Shown here: piece by piece, positions 8,727 to 17,231 of the stretch
Numbering within the stretch: position 1 is the stretch's first letter
How the letters are laid out: every line of letters starts with the position of its first letter
Assembly: GCF_900115845.1 (NCBI RefSeq)
Contig: NZ_FOXX01000003.1
Coordinates: forward strand, 25,563 to 89,562
Source of the DNA: Priestia endophytica DSM 13796
GTDB lineage: Bacteria > Bacillota > Bacilli > Bacillales > Bacillaceae_H
Reading direction: 5' to 3'
Length of the DNA: 64,000 nt
Position numbers and translations under genes: made by a program
The notes under the pieces: model-generated
Databases searched by the model: none
Told to the model about the DNA's origin: nothing
What the model saw: the letters and a program-made list of their open reading frames with translations, nothing else

Positions 8727-8777
8727 CTGCACCCCGATTGTTAGACACAATCTAACAATCGGAGGTGCAGTTTTTTT
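8727..8777 (+). promoter_or_regulatory. Hairpin hiding the orfA ribosome site at the IS left end
   Basis: Arms 8727-8745 and 8751-8770 (GATTGTTAGA paired with TCTAACAATC, then CC with GG and CTGCACC with GGTGCAG, one bulged A) enclose loop CACAA and are followed by TTTTTTT. The GGAGG used by orfA is inside the right arm. It would block read-through from outside, both by terminating transcription and by sequestering the ribosome site; this role is known for other insertion sequences and is inferred here. Confidence 0.75.
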
Positions 8778-9287
8778 ATGTCAAAACACACACTTAAAAC
8801 AAAATTAACAGCTATAGATTTTTATATTCATAAACAGTATTCCTATAAAGAAGCAGCTGAGCTAGTTGGGGCGAATAGATCAGATGTGATTCAATGGGTA
8901 GCTTTATTTAGAAAACATGGAGAAGCAGGCTTAGAGTCAACATATACAAAGTACTCTGTCGAGTTTAAAATGGAGGTATTAATCTATATTGAAAAAACGG
9001 GGGCGTCTATTCGTGAAGCCTCTTCTGTATTTAATATTCCTTCCTACTCAACCGTTGTAAAATGGAGAAGGAATTTCCAAGAACAGGGCCTGGATGGTTT
9101 GTATCCTAAAAGCAGGAGGACTCCAGAAGTGAAAAAGAATTTAAATCAGAAGAAGGATGCCAGGAAAACAAATGAAGAGTTAGTAAAAGAAATCGAACGT
9201 TTGCGAATGGAAAATGTTTATCTAAAAAAGTTAAACGCCTTAGTTCAGACATCAAGGGAATCAAAGAACGAGAAAAAGCTCAAGTAA
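8778..9287 (+). CDS. IS3-family transposase OrfA (DNA-binding subunit)
   Basis: 169 aa with two helix-turn-helix units (SYKEAAELVGANRSDVIQWV and SIREASSVFNIPSYSTVVKW) and a C-terminal leucine-rich coiled coil (EELVKEIERLRMENVYLKK). The slippery heptamer A-AAA-AAG at 9224-9230 lies near its end, in the right register for a -1 shift into orfB. OrfA alone usually binds the terminal repeats and limits transposition. Confidence 0.92.
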   Translation: MSKHTLKTKLTAIDFYIHKQYSYKEAAELVGANRSDVIQWVALFRKHGEAGLESTYTKYSVEFKMEVLIYIEKTGASIREASSVFNIPSYSTVVKWRRNFQEQGLDGLYPKSRRTPEVKKNLNQKKDARKTNEELVKEIERLRMENVYLKKLNALVQTSRESKNEKKLK

Positions 9288-10126
9288 TCGTTGAATTAAA
9301 GCATAAGTATAAGGTCGCCGATCTTATCAAGGTAGCTGGAATCGCCCGTAGTACGTACTATTATTGGATGAAAACCTTTAAACGTCCCGATAAATATAAA
9401 GAAATAAAACAAATGATTAAGCGTATCTTTCATGAACACAAAGGTAGATATGGTTATCGTCGTGTTACAATCGAGTTACGCCGTCTAGGCTACCTGATTA
9501 ACCACAAGACCGTCTATCGGTTAATGCAGGAATTAGGTTTAAAATGCCTTGTAAGACTTAAAAAGTATCGTTCTTATCGTGGAAAAGCAGGGAGAATCGC
9601 TCCAAATATTCTTAAACGTGATTTTAAAGCTACTAAACCAAATGAAAAGTGGGTAACGGATGTCACAGAGTTTCATTTATGTGGAGAAAAGCTTTATTTA
9701 TCCCCAATTCTGGACCTGTTTAATGGAGAAATCATCTCCTATCATATTGATAAACGACCTGCTTTCTCACTCGTGACAACGATGTTAAATGAAGCATTTG
9801 AACACTTGAATGAAGGAGATCACCCTATTCTACATTCCGATCAAGGTTGGCATTATCAAATGACACGATATCAGCATTTATTGAAGGAGCATAACATTAC
9901 CCAAAGTATGTCCCGTAAGGGTAATTGTTTAGATAACGCGGTGATAGAAAATTTCTTCGGTTTATTAAAATCAGAGTTATTTTATCTTCAAGAGTTTAAT
10001 AGTATAGAGCACTTTAAACAAGAGTTAGAGTCTTATATTTTCTATTACAATCACAAAAGAATTAAAACCAAATTAAAAGGATTGACTCCTGTAGAATACA
10101 GAAATCAATCCTCATTAACTGCTTAA
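9227..10126 (+). CDS. IS3-family transposase OrfB (DDE catalytic part, made by -1 frameshift)
   Basis: The open frame runs without stops from the slippery site at 9224-9230 to the TAA at 10124; the first ATG in it is at 9368. Retroviral-integrase fold: HTH_21-like HEHKGRYGYRRVTIELRR, then D in KWVTDVTEF, D in LHSDQGWHY, and E in NAVIENFFGLLKSE, the D-D-E triad with IS150-group surroundings. The expected active product is the OrfAB fusion. The frame appears intact, so the element may still be mobile. Confidence 0.92.
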   Translation, partial: KVKRLSSDIKGIKEREKAQVIVELKHKYKVADLIKVAGIARSTYYYWMKTFKRPDKYKEIKQMIKRIFHEHKGRYGYRRVTIELRRLGYLINHKTVYRLMQELGLKCLVRLKKYRSYRGKAGRIAPNILKRDFKATKPNEKWVTDVTEFHLCGEKLYLSPILDLFNGEIISYHIDKRPAFSLVTTMLNEAFEHLNEGDHPILHSDQGWHYQMTRYQHLLKEHNITQSMSRKGNCLDNAVIENFFGLLKSELFYLQEFNSIEHFKQELESYIFYYNHKRIKTKLKGLTPVEYRNQSSLTA

Positions 10127-10252
10127 ATAAATGTCTAACTTTTTGGGTTCACTTCACAATCAGTAGTTTTTTCTATTTTTACGCTGTATAAGATACTTAT
10201 TTTTAGTTCGCATAATGTTGATTCTAGGTAGTAAAAGGGCATACGAACTTTA

Positions 10253-10720
10253 TTAAAAACTTATAAAGAATGGATAACTAAATTCTTTTTTACTTTGAAT
10301 AATGAATTTGATGGGTCTTCCTTTATTATTTTCGATACTCAGATTTTCTTTCACTGCATTTTTACCTTCATACCATATTCGTCCTTTACTATCCTTCTCC
10401 ATTGTTTCATCGCCCTCAAAGTATATCTCAAAATGTTTCTTATGATAATAATCGAATATCTCTTTTTCACTTAATTCAGAGGATAATTTCATGTATGCTG
10501 CAACAGTTGGATACCCTCCACTTCCTGAAGGCCCTCCACCGTATAAAACTCCATGATCAAAATCCTGTTCCATTATTTTTGTTTTTGGAGGTAACGGATA
10601 ATCAAAGAGTTGATGTGCGTATCTCTTAGCATACCTATGTTCTTGACCAAATATATAATAAGACAATGAACCTATGCCTATTAAAACAAGACAGACAGTT
10701 ATTAGTTTTAACTTTTTCAT
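10253..10720 (-). CDS. Hypothetical membrane-anchored or exported protein
   Basis: 155 aa. One hydrophobic N-terminal helix (residues 4-24, KLITVCLVLIGIGSLSYYIF) and then a polar domain with a glycine-rich loop GGGPSGSGGYP and a KEIFDYYHKKHFEIYF segment. AAAGGGG lies 8 nt upstream of the ATG. Similar small anchored proteins occur in Bacillus genomes, but I do not recognise a named family. It lies alone between the insertion sequence and a truncated Nudix gene. Confidence 0.65.
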   Translation of the reverse strand: MKKLKLITVCLVLIGIGSLSYYIFGQEHRYAKRYAHQLFDYPLPPKTKIMEQDFDHGVLYGGGPSGSGGYPTVAAYMKLSSELSEKEIFDYYHKKHFEIYFEGDETMEKDSKGRIWYEGKNAVKENLSIENNKGRPIKFIIQSKKEFSYPFFISF

Positions 10721-10756
10721 ACGCTTTCCCCTTTCTTATCTTTCATTACAAGTTAA

Positions 10757-11044
10757 CTATTATTTTATTGTAAAAGAAAAGAGTACCACGAAGTTAAAGA
10801 AGAGACAGGTCTAGATGTTCTAATTCATGAAGGTTTCAAGACAAGTATGGAATATACAATTTCAGAAACAAATAATAGAAAACAAGTAATTTTATTCTTA
10901 GGGACACCCACGAGTAACTCTGTGACCATTCAAAAAAGTGAAATTGCAGTGTATAAATGGGTTACATTTACCGATGCATTAAACTTATTTAAGTATGAAG
11001 ATCATAAACAAGTTCTAAAACAAGCACATGAGTTTTTAGGATAA
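10757..11044 (+). pseudogene. Nudix hydrolase remnant, N-terminal half missing
   Basis: The open frame lacks a start and begins inside the protein: EYHEVKEETGLDVLIHEGF is the second half of a Nudix box (RExxEExG), followed by a plausible C-terminal half (TPTSNSVTIQKSEIAVYKWV) and a natural stop. About 90 codons remain of the usual 140-150. The upstream part has been replaced by sequence in front of the 155-aa gene, so this is a deletion relic, probably dating from insertion or recombination in this region. Confidence 0.7.
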
Positions 11045-11167
11045 AGTTTTAGTTGACTATTCAAGAATAGGGCCAGATTGTTGAACAACAATTTAAAGGT
11101 TGTGAAAAAATTCACTTAAACTATCGGGACAGGTTCGTGGAAAAAGGAAAACTAAATTAATAAAAAA

Positions 11168-11190
11168 ATCACTGGTTAAATACCAGTGAT
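11168..11190 (-). terminator. Terminator of the hydrolase transcript
   Basis: ATCACTGGT and ACCAGTGAT form a stem; read on the minus strand it is followed by seven T residues (the A run at 11162-11168). Confidence 0.8.
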
Positions 11191-11374
11191 TTCTCTTAAA
11201 GGTTTTGTTTTTATTATCTTTTTAATGATTATTCCTGCTGACACCATTACCAACAAAATTCCTAGAGTTAGGTAAATACGTGGGCTTCTGAAACAAATGA
11301 GATACGGTTCAGATAGCGTTTCTGAGCCGTTTCTGCTTTCTCTTAAATTAAATTGTAACTTCTCCAAACTCGTA

Positions 11375-12343
11375 TTAGTTGTTCTTTTCAATATCCTGCC
11401 AGTTAGAATTACTTAGTATTTCCGCCGACTTTCCAATAAACACCAACCTCGCTTCTTCATCATTTTGTAGCTGATATAACATCCAAGCAGTCATATATCC
11501 ATCTGCTCTTGTAAGCATATCCCCGTGTTCTGCTCCGTTGATTCTTGCACGGACCTTAAACACGTCATTCCTGATTCCGTCATAGTTAACAATTAGGGAT
11601 GAAAGCGGTGCGACGCCTCCAAAACTGGTTTTCGAATCTTCACCTGAGTCGTCAGAGCTGCCTGTTCCTGCTGACATAAAATAAGGTATCGCAACTTTTG
11701 AAATATCATATTCCCAACCCATATTTTTGGCAAGCAGCGAATATGCGGCGCTTCCGGTAAATATCGTTTTATATTTATTACTGTTATCATATTCCGTGAC
11801 GGCTCTTATCGCTCCTGCGCCTCCCTGAGAATAGCCGATAACGCCGATATTGTCCTGACTTACCTTCCCGTAGAATATACTGTCGGAATCGCTATTCAGT
11901 TCCAATACATAATCCAGTGTTTTTGAAGTCGTTAAACCTGTCCCCGCCTGCTTGTCCTCATTGCCTACCACAATAAATCCCCATGAAGCAAGTCTTTCAA
12001 AAAACGACTCATAAACGGAAGCAGCTGTGTTGCTTGCATTTGTCACGACGATGAGTGGATACGCTTGACTTTTGCTTTTGAGTTCTGTAGGATACCAAAT
12101 TTTGTACTCCTTTATCGTATCATCCTCTGATTTCAATTTAACGAGCGATACTTCATAACTCCCCAATCCCGCATACTTTTTCTCTAATGTAGCGTCAGAT
12201 TGAAAATTCTTATAATAGGTATCCTCGATAATCGGCTTTTTAGAATCCAAGTAATTCTTGATTAGTAAAAATGATAACAAGATTATGATTAAAGCGATAA
12301 AACTTAAAACCGTAATCCCAATTACTTTTAGCACCTTTTTCAT
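11375..12343 (-). CDS. Membrane-anchored alpha/beta hydrolase (chlorophyllase/PET-hydrolase-like fold)
   Basis: 322 aa. N-terminal transmembrane helix (about residues 8-28), then an alpha/beta hydrolase domain: nucleophile serine in the elbow GYSQGG, preceded by the oxyanion region VVTNASNTAASVYESF, and a likely catalytic histidine in INGAEHGDML. Start at 12343 has GGAGGG 7 nt upstream; the frame extends to 12376 without a better site. Divergent from a TetR-family gene, which probably controls it. The substrate is unknown. Codon use is somewhat richer in GC than its neighbours, which hints at separate acquisition. Confidence 0.8.
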   Translation of the reverse strand: MKKVLKVIGITVLSFIALIIILLSFLLIKNYLDSKKPIIEDTYYKNFQSDATLEKKYAGLGSYEVSLVKLKSEDDTIKEYKIWYPTELKSKSQAYPLIVVTNASNTAASVYESFFERLASWGFIVVGNEDKQAGTGLTTSKTLDYVLELNSDSDSIFYGKVSQDNIGVIGYSQGGAGAIRAVTEYDNSNKYKTIFTGSAAYSLLAKNMGWEYDISKVAIPYFMSAGTGSSDDSGEDSKTSFGGVAPLSSLIVNYDGIRNDVFKVRARINGAEHGDMLTRADGYMTAWMLYQLQNDEEARLVFIGKSAEILSNSNWQDIEKNN

Positions 12344-12547
12344 ATTTCCACCCTCCGTTTTCCTTTCCGTTGACAAAGAAATGACTTATATTAGAATAAA
12401 GTCAACAGGAAACAAATGCCCTAATTCGGTACATCTGTTTCAATCGCATTATATTTATAACAGTTGAGTTCTTGATTAGCAATACCAAACAGCTTGAAAC
12501 TTGTTGCAAACACGTTATGCGGAACAAAAAGGAGAATTTGTACCTCT

Positions 12548-13099
12548 ATGAAAAAGAATCAAACGGTATTTCTAAAATTATGTCTAGCAGACGCTCTTAT
12601 AAAACTTATGGAATCGCAGGACTATGATACGATCAATGTGAATGTGATCTGCAATTTGGCGGGAGTTGGAAGAACAACCTTTTACAGACACCTCGGTCGC
12701 AAAAATAGCAAAGATGAATTATTAATTTTTAAGCTCAATTACGAGTGGGAGTGTTATGCCCAGAAGCACGAGGAGGATGTAAAGAAAGACAAGGGCTTTG
12801 CCATGTTAAACTATATTTACGAAAACAGACGACTGTTTACTATGTTAAATAACAACGGATTGGTTGTGACAATTATGCGGGTATTTGAAAAGCTGATACC
12901 TGCTGGCGAACCCTACGACAAAAGCCACTCTTATCTAATATCCTTTTTTTCCTATGGGTATTTTGGTATTATCTATCAATGGATAAAATACAATTTTGAT
13001 GAGACACCTGAGCAGGTGCAAAAGCATATTTTTGATACGTTTTCGTTAGGGATGAAAAATCAGAACGCCAATTCAAATCCTGCTAGTCCTGATTGTTAA
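12548..13099 (+). CDS. TetR/AcrR-family regulator
   Basis: About 183 aa. The N-terminal HTH reads YDTINVNVICNLAGVGRTTFYRH, the classic TetR helix-turn-helix ending in TFYRHF-like residues. The C-terminal half is a helical ligand-binding domain. The ATG at 12548 has AAGGAGA about 13 nt upstream, a rather long gap; a TTG at 12494 is in frame but has no good site. It is divergent from the alpha/beta hydrolase, the usual arrangement for a TetR repressor and its target. A short zinc-finger-like fragment overlaps its 3' end in another frame. Confidence 0.8.
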   Translation: MKKNQTVFLKLCLADALIKLMESQDYDTINVNVICNLAGVGRTTFYRHLGRKNSKDELLIFKLNYEWECYAQKHEEDVKKDKGFAMLNYIYENRRLFTMLNNNGLVVTIMRVFEKLIPAGEPYDKSHSYLISFFSYGYFGIIYQWIKYNFDETPEQVQKHIFDTFSLGMKNQNANSNPASPDC

Positions 13100-13161
13100 A
13101 GTCGAAACTGCAGAAAAGGATGGTCAATATTTACGTAAATGCACCACTTGTGGATTGACTA
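13080..13161 (+). pseudogene. Possible remnant of a small zinc-binding protein
   Basis: An open stretch in a different frame from the TetR end reads VKVETAEKDGQYLRKCTTCG and stops soon after, with a C-x2-C pair. It has no start codon of its own. The match to any family is uncertain; it may be a gene tail left by recombination next to the TetR gene. Confidence 0.3.
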
Positions 13162-13204
13162 AGAATCTATAATAGGTCTAACAATATAAATGTATTTATA
13201 TCTG

Positions 13205-13239
13205 AGCTACTCTAAATATAACTAAAGAGTAGCTTTTAT
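13205..13239. terminator. Terminator between TetR and YolD genes
   Basis: AGCTACTCT and AGAGTAGCT form a 9-bp stem with a T-rich tail on the plus strand. Confidence 0.75.
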
Positions 13240-13241
13240 TT

Positions 13242-13577
13242 TTAAATAAAGGAAACGTCAATCAGGTCGCTTAGCCTTACCTTACTTATTTCTTCTTCTG
13301 CTTCATTTATAAAAACAAATACATCTTTAGAGGAATCAACGAACTCAATCACACCTGTTTCGGTGATATGTCTGCCCTGCTTATAGTAGGTTATATGTAC
13401 GGTTTTAAGCATATGTAAAGCTTCTAGTAATATGTAATTCATTTGTTCCATTTGCTCTTCTGTTAAATGGGACTTTGATATTTCTAATTGTTTGTTTATG
13501 ATTTTCTGTAATCCTATGTATTGCTCCGGCATGGTAACAAAAGCCCTCCATTTTTTCATTCCTCTATCTTCTTGCAT
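13242..13577 (-). CDS. YolD-like protein
   Basis: 111 aa; WRAFVTMPEQYIGLQK is the YolD-family signature, and the remainder forms a beta-rich domain (HITYYKQGRHITETGVIEF). It is 14 bp downstream of the Y-family polymerase, the standard yolD/uvrX pairing of Bacillus plasmids and phages. YolD proteins are thought to modulate the polymerase, by analogy with UmuD or Y-family accessory subunits; this is family inference. Co-transcription places it under the same two LexA boxes. Confidence 0.85.
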   Translation of the reverse strand: MQEDRGMKKWRAFVTMPEQYIGLQKIINKQLEISKSHLTEEQMEQMNYILLEALHMLKTVHITYYKQGRHITETGVIEFVDSSKDVFVFINEAEEEISKVRLSDLIDVSFI

Positions 13578-13591
13578 ATCATCATCCTCCT

Positions 13592-14857
13592 TTACGATTT
13601 ATGGCCTCCCATTAAGCCATTTCGATAACGAGCTGTGGAATAATCGAGAGCGCTTGAAGCCCGAAGAAGACTATTCTTCCCATAGCGAAGACGAATCTCA
13701 TCTATCGTCTTTACAAGTGTATAGGCTTTTTCACGTCGATCAATATCTTCAAACAGGCTCATTTGTTCCTCCTCTTGAATGGTTGTATTTGATAGAGAAA
13801 TGCCTATGGAACGAATAGGCATTCCGTTGTCATGCGTATGTAAGATGGTTAAACAATAAGGAAAGATATCTTGACTTAAGTTGGAGGCTCGAATCATTTT
13901 CTTTTGTCTAGAAAATCCTTTACCGGTTTGTTTGCTATATCCAATGGATAAATGGACCGTTTGAGCAACCACTTGATGCATGCGTAACCGAAAGCAAATA
14001 TCATCTAATAATTCTAATAGTAATAATTCAATTTCTTTTCGGCTCGTGTAGTCTCGAAGGAGAATTTGACTTTTCCCAAATGAGCGAGAGTCGGGAATAT
14101 ATACATCCGAAATACGGCTATAATCAATGCCATTCGCATGTTGATGAAGCTCGTTACCTAAGACACCAAATTCTTTTTGTAATAGCTCTTTAGATGATAG
14201 GGCTAATTCTTTAAGAGAGTGTATCCCCAAGCCATTTAATCGCCTTTCCGTAGCTGATGAAATTCCCCAGAAATCTCTCATAGGGTAGATCGACCATAAT
14301 TTATGAGGTACATCTTCATAGTGCCAATAAGCGACTCCTGCTGAGCTATGTTTTGCTTCATGATCTAAACTAACTTTAGCCATTAAAAGGTTAGGACCCA
14401 TTCCTATTGTTGCTGTCAGTCTTGTTTTTTGATAAATTTCATGAATGATTTTATGAGCTAATGCTTCTGGTGTTTGAGCAAATAAATGTAAAGAAGCTGT
14501 GGCATCAATGAAAAATTCATCAATACTATAGGCATGAAAATCTTCAGGAGCTACGTACTGTAACATCAGGCTTGAAACATAATTAGACGCTTTCACATAT
14601 CGCTCCATAGAAGGGTTTACGATGTAAATATCTTTTCTTTTTGGAATCTCAAAAAGTCGACTTCCGGTCTTGATCCCTTCTTTCTTTAATAAGGGCGTAG
14701 CAGCCAATACGACCGATCCTGGCCGTGTGGTATCCCCTACAACCGCAAGCCTTACTTTTAAGGGATCTAGTCTTCTTATTACACTTGAAACCGAAGCGAA
14801 AAAAGATTTCATATCTATACACATAACGATTCGGTTTGGAAGCTGCTCATAATCCAT
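13592..14857 (-). CDS. uvrX: Y-family (translesion) DNA polymerase, UvrX/YqjW type
   Basis: 421 aa. Palm and fingers motifs: CIDMKSFFASVS (metal-binding Asp) near the start, PLKVRLAVVGD, and YSIDEFFIDAT with the catalytic Asp-Glu pair near residue 115; then helix-hairpin-helix (GISSATERRLNGLGI) and little-finger domains (RSFGKSQILLRDYTSRKEI). This is the ImpB/MucB/SamB class carried on mobile elements, giving SOS mutagenesis or tolerance of DNA damage during transfer. GAGAGG precedes the ATG. Two tandem LexA boxes lie upstream. Confidence 0.92.
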   Translation of the reverse strand: MDYEQLPNRIVMCIDMKSFFASVSSVIRRLDPLKVRLAVVGDTTRPGSVVLAATPLLKKEGIKTGSRLFEIPKRKDIYIVNPSMERYVKASNYVSSLMLQYVAPEDFHAYSIDEFFIDATASLHLFAQTPEALAHKIIHEIYQKTRLTATIGMGPNLLMAKVSLDHEAKHSSAGVAYWHYEDVPHKLWSIYPMRDFWGISSATERRLNGLGIHSLKELALSSKELLQKEFGVLGNELHQHANGIDYSRISDVYIPDSRSFGKSQILLRDYTSRKEIELLLLELLDDICFRLRMHQVVAQTVHLSIGYSKQTGKGFSRQKKMIRASNLSQDIFPYCLTILHTHDNGMPIRSIGISLSNTTIQEEEQMSLFEDIDRREKAYTLVKTIDEIRLRYGKNSLLRASSALDYSTARYRNGLMGGHKS

Positions 14858-14879
14858 TGAAATAACCTCTCTAAAAAAA

Positions 14880-14913
14880 GAACGTTTGTTCTATTATATA
14901 CGAACTAATGTTC
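14880..14913 (-). promoter_or_regulatory. Tandem LexA (DinR) boxes of uvrX-yolD
   Basis: GAACgtttGTTC (14880-14891) and GAACtaatGTTC (14902-14913), each a perfect GAAC-N4-GTTC core, 22 bp apart centre to centre and 23 bp or more before the uvrX start. They place the polymerase under SOS control. Confidence 0.9.
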
Positions 14914-15023
14914 TTTATTCAATATATTAAAAATGGACGTATTCCATAATATTTGAAGATAAGTAATTAATTAAGAATAAAAAGAAAGACTACGATGAAT
15001 GATATGAATGCCCCGATTTACAC

Positions 15024-15057
15024 AAAAAAGCGTTGTCGCTATCCGACAACGCTTTTT
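15024..15057. terminator. Terminator after the 54-residue small gene
   Basis: AAAAAAGCGTTGTCG pairs with CGACAACGCTTTTT around loop CTATC; A/T tracts on both sides make it work in both directions. Confidence 0.85.
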
Positions 15058-15067
15058 GTATGAACGC

Positions 15068-15232
15068 TTACTTTGGTTTTTGTAGTGATTTCTTATCTAA
15101 TAACTGCATAGAAAAAATGTCTCGTTCTGTGATCCCTAACAACTTCATTTCTTCTTTATGAGAGCGACCTTCTACTACTTTTATAGCCTTGATGGTTCCA
15201 TCTCTTAATGTATATTCTTGATACATTGTCAT
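15068..15232 (-). CDS. 54-residue small protein, copy 1
   Basis: ATG preceded by GAGGAG (spacing about 8) and followed by a terminator 10 bp after the stop. Sequence begins MTMYQEYTLRDGTIKAIKVV and ends LLDKKSLQKPK. It has a paralogue at 25417-25581 with the same length and ends (roughly two thirds identical), which supports both as real genes. No known domain is recognised. Its position is upstream of the first resolvase-site-like repeat, and copy 2 is upstream of the second. Confidence 0.75.
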   Translation of the reverse strand: MTMYQEYTLRDGTIKAIKVVEGRSHKEEMKLLGITERDIFSMQLLDKKSLQKPK

Positions 15233-15431
15233 ACAACTTACTCCTCTAATTTAAGATTGTTTCTATAATATCATAACTTTTATAAAAAAAAGGGAACTGA
15301 TACACAACCTGATTTCTGGATATACAAAATATTTTATTTAAACTCTTTAATGAAAATTTTTCTAATTATTGATGTATAATTTAGTAGCATAATTTAGATA
15401 TAGCTATTAACAAGGGAAGGGAAGAGTTTTA

Positions 15432-16214
15432 ATGAATGGAATGGATTACTTATTTATTACTCTAATCAATGTAGCTCTCTCTGTACTTACCTTTTTTATA
15501 GCAGGTTTTTTTAGGCAAAAGGGAAGAAATCTTGCTACTAAAACGGATATTGGAGAAATTACTAAGAAGCAGGAGGAAGTTAAAACCACTTTTCAAAAAG
15601 AAATTAATAAGCAAAAAGCTGAACTGAGCGAGAAGCTTGAAGAATTAAAATACCGACAGAATATACTTTTGAAAGATTATGAGCTATACGTTACTAAAAG
15701 GCATGAGTATTATCCTGAGTTATACAAACAAATCTTAGTAAGCATAGGAAAGATAACAGGTCTAAGAGGATCCCGAAAGAGTCCCATTTACACGAATGCT
15801 GATATAGAAGATATCAAGTCACTTATGGAATTCAAAAACTTTACGAACTTGGATCGAAAACTGATTGAAGAGAATTGGAAGGATAATAGACAAAAAGCAA
15901 TAAATATCTTGGAGAATAGATTGAGAAAGATCGAATACAATGAAGCAGAAATCTCATACTTAGAAGCAAATAATTTCCGTCTATTAAATATCTTGTTCTT
16001 TTCTGATACAGTTAGCTCAATATCCCAGAAATTGTTGGATGTTATTCGTGAGCTTTGGATAAATTACTCTCCAGAGGAGGTTCCTACAAGGGATCCAGAT
16101 TACATTCCTAAAATGGACAAAAAGAATAAGCAATTGAAAAAAGATATTCAAGATTTAAAGGAGCAACTATTTAATCAATTGAAAGCTGAATTACAGAAAA
16201 AAAAAGAAGAATAA
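15432..16214 (+). CDS. Membrane-anchored coiled-coil protein of unknown function
   Basis: 260 aa. One transmembrane helix (residues 6-28, FITLINVALSVLTFFIAGFF), a long charged coiled coil (about 35-80, KTTFQKEINKQKAELSEKLE) and a helical C-terminal domain ending in a second Lys/Glu-rich coil. GGAAGGGAAGAG precedes the start. It stands alone with its own hairpin terminator (16257-16289). I recognise no family; the architecture (short exterior, large cytoplasmic helical region) is common in phage- and plasmid-encoded membrane proteins. Confidence 0.65.
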   Translation: MNGMDYLFITLINVALSVLTFFIAGFFRQKGRNLATKTDIGEITKKQEEVKTTFQKEINKQKAELSEKLEELKYRQNILLKDYELYVTKRHEYYPELYKQILVSIGKITGLRGSRKSPIYTNADIEDIKSLMEFKNFTNLDRKLIEENWKDNRQKAINILENRLRKIEYNEAEISYLEANNFRLLNILFFSDTVSSISQKLLDVIRELWINYSPEEVPTRDPDYIPKMDKKNKQLKKDIQDLKEQLFNQLKAELQKKKEE

Positions 16215-16256
16215 AGATAAATGATTGTTACCAAAAGAAAAACCATTGATTTGCTT

Positions 16257-16289
16257 GATAAGAGTTTAATAATGTATTTTACTCTTATC
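16257..16289 (+). terminator. Hairpin after the coiled-coil gene
   Basis: GATAAGAGT and ACTCTTATC form a 9-bp stem; the T-tract is weak, so termination is only likely. Confidence 0.5.
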
Positions 16290-16451
16290 CTCGGAAAATT
16301 AACGAAGGATAGACATAATGTACGTCATAGGAGATAAAAGACAAGCCCGTCCCGTGGAATCTACATATCCTATTTAATATGATAATGCCAAACATACCTA
16401 TCTTATTCCTCGTCTAACATGCTATAAGGTTAGGATAAGGAGAAATGTAAA

Positions 16452-16742
16452 GTGGAAAGAAAAAAGATAATAGGTATTATCTCAGTTGTTTGCTTCATCG
16501 TTTCCTTCATTCTTACAATTGGACGCTATGCGACAATGGGTGGATGGATTCCGTATGGTGGTGTATTTGTTGCAATCTTTTTAAACTATGTACTACCTTT
16601 CCTTGGTTTTCTTGCTTCTTTTTTCAGCGAGAGAGGATTTTTAAAGTATGTAGGTATCTATGGGAATCTTTTAATTATCATATTAACTTTTGTAATACCA
16701 ATCATAACGCTCATTTTTTGGTTTTCGAATCCTATACCATAA
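16452..16742 (+). CDS. Small membrane protein with three helices
   Basis: 96 aa starting at GTG after AAGGAG. Hydrophobic segments at about residues 6-25, 35-58 and 66-92 (IIGIISVVCFIVSFILTIG; VAIFLNYVLPFLGFLASFF; LLIIILTFVIPIITLIFWF). Followed directly by a terminator, so it is a single-gene unit. No family recognised. The overlapping longer frame at 16490 is a shadow of this one. Confidence 0.6.
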   Translation: MERKKIIGIISVVCFIVSFILTIGRYATMGGWIPYGGVFVAIFLNYVLPFLGFLASFFSERGFLKYVGIYGNLLIIILTFVIPIITLIFWFSNPIP

Positions 16743-16747
16743 ACCAG

Positions 16748-16776
16748 AAGCAACGATATTTAAACTTCGTTGCTTT
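16748..16776 (+). terminator. Terminator of the 96-aa membrane protein gene
   Basis: AAGCAACGA and TCGTTGCTT form the stem, followed by TTTTT. Confidence 0.85.
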
Positions 16777-16784
16777 TTTACTCT

Positions 16785-16850
16785 ATAAAAAGTGAGCACA
16801 ACCAGACGGTTCGTAAAGTGTACGTTCACAAAAGTGCACTTTTACGGACG
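16785..16850 (+). repeat. Resolvase-site-like repeat, copy 1
   Basis: A 66-bp segment shared with 27943-28008 in the same orientation. It contains a 28-bp imperfect palindrome at 16823-16850 with central GC, half-sites CGTTCACAAAAGT and ACTTTTACGGACG, and a partial site GTTCGTAAAGTGTACG before it. The size and form match crossover site I of serine resolvases. Confidence 0.65.
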
Positions 16851-17048
16851 TCTTTTTAATACACAGAATATCCTTAAACACAATTTGATTAGAGTTCTTT
16901 CAAGGAGATATACTTACTTCGCATATTTAAAATCCTCTTTTAGTCTTCTCTAAAACACCTATAAATGTCATTTGTAAGACAACCCAATTTTTAGATCTTG
17001 TGGTAGCATATAGATCTACATATTAAGGAAAGTTGAGGATGATAAATT

Positions 17049-17231
17049 GTGACTCAAGAAGAATTTATATATTTCCGCAATGAGAGAGAACTTTATCTAG
17101 ATGCCCTTATAGAGAAGCTTGTCACAGGAAAACAAAACATTGAGAGAAAAAAGTTTTTTTACCAAAAGTTAGATCAATGGCGTGATACGGCTCTCCTTCT
17201 TTACTCTGAACATGAAACAATGAAGCACTAG
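17049..17231 (+). CDS. 60-residue small protein
   Basis: GTG start after GTTGAGGATG; begins MTQEEFIYFRNERELYLDAL and is predicted to be two amphipathic helices. A terminator overlaps its stop. No family recognised. Its compact unit structure (ribosome site, frame, terminator) supports it as a gene, but coding potential is modest. Confidence 0.5.
   Translation: MTQEEFIYFRNERELYLDALIEKLVTGKQNIERKKFFYQKLDQWRDTALLLYSEHETMKH

Larger units (their letters stand above)
8723..10156 (+). mobile_element. IS3-family insertion sequence (IS150-type)
   Basis: 1434-bp element with imperfect 25-bp terminal repeats: left 8723-8747 (TGAACTGCACCCCG...) and right 10132-10156, whose complement starts TGAAGTGAACCC; about 19 of 25 positions match and both end in TTAGACA. 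It contains overlapping orfA and orfB with a frameshift signal. No clear target duplication is visible at the ends (left flank CGTTC, right flank CAATC). Directly inside the left end a 19-bp hairpin followed by T7 carries the orfA ribosome site. Confidence 0.92.

Noticed and set aside
8718..10161. Target-site duplication of the insertion sequence
   Set aside because: The 3-5 bases outside the repeats (CGTTC and CAATC) do not match, so no duplication was claimed.
11176..11391. 71-aa reading frame at the end of the hydrolase gene
   Set aside because: It starts at TTG inside the hydrolase coding end with no good ribosome site and its stop lies inside the terminator stem; it has one hydrophobic stretch but no other support.
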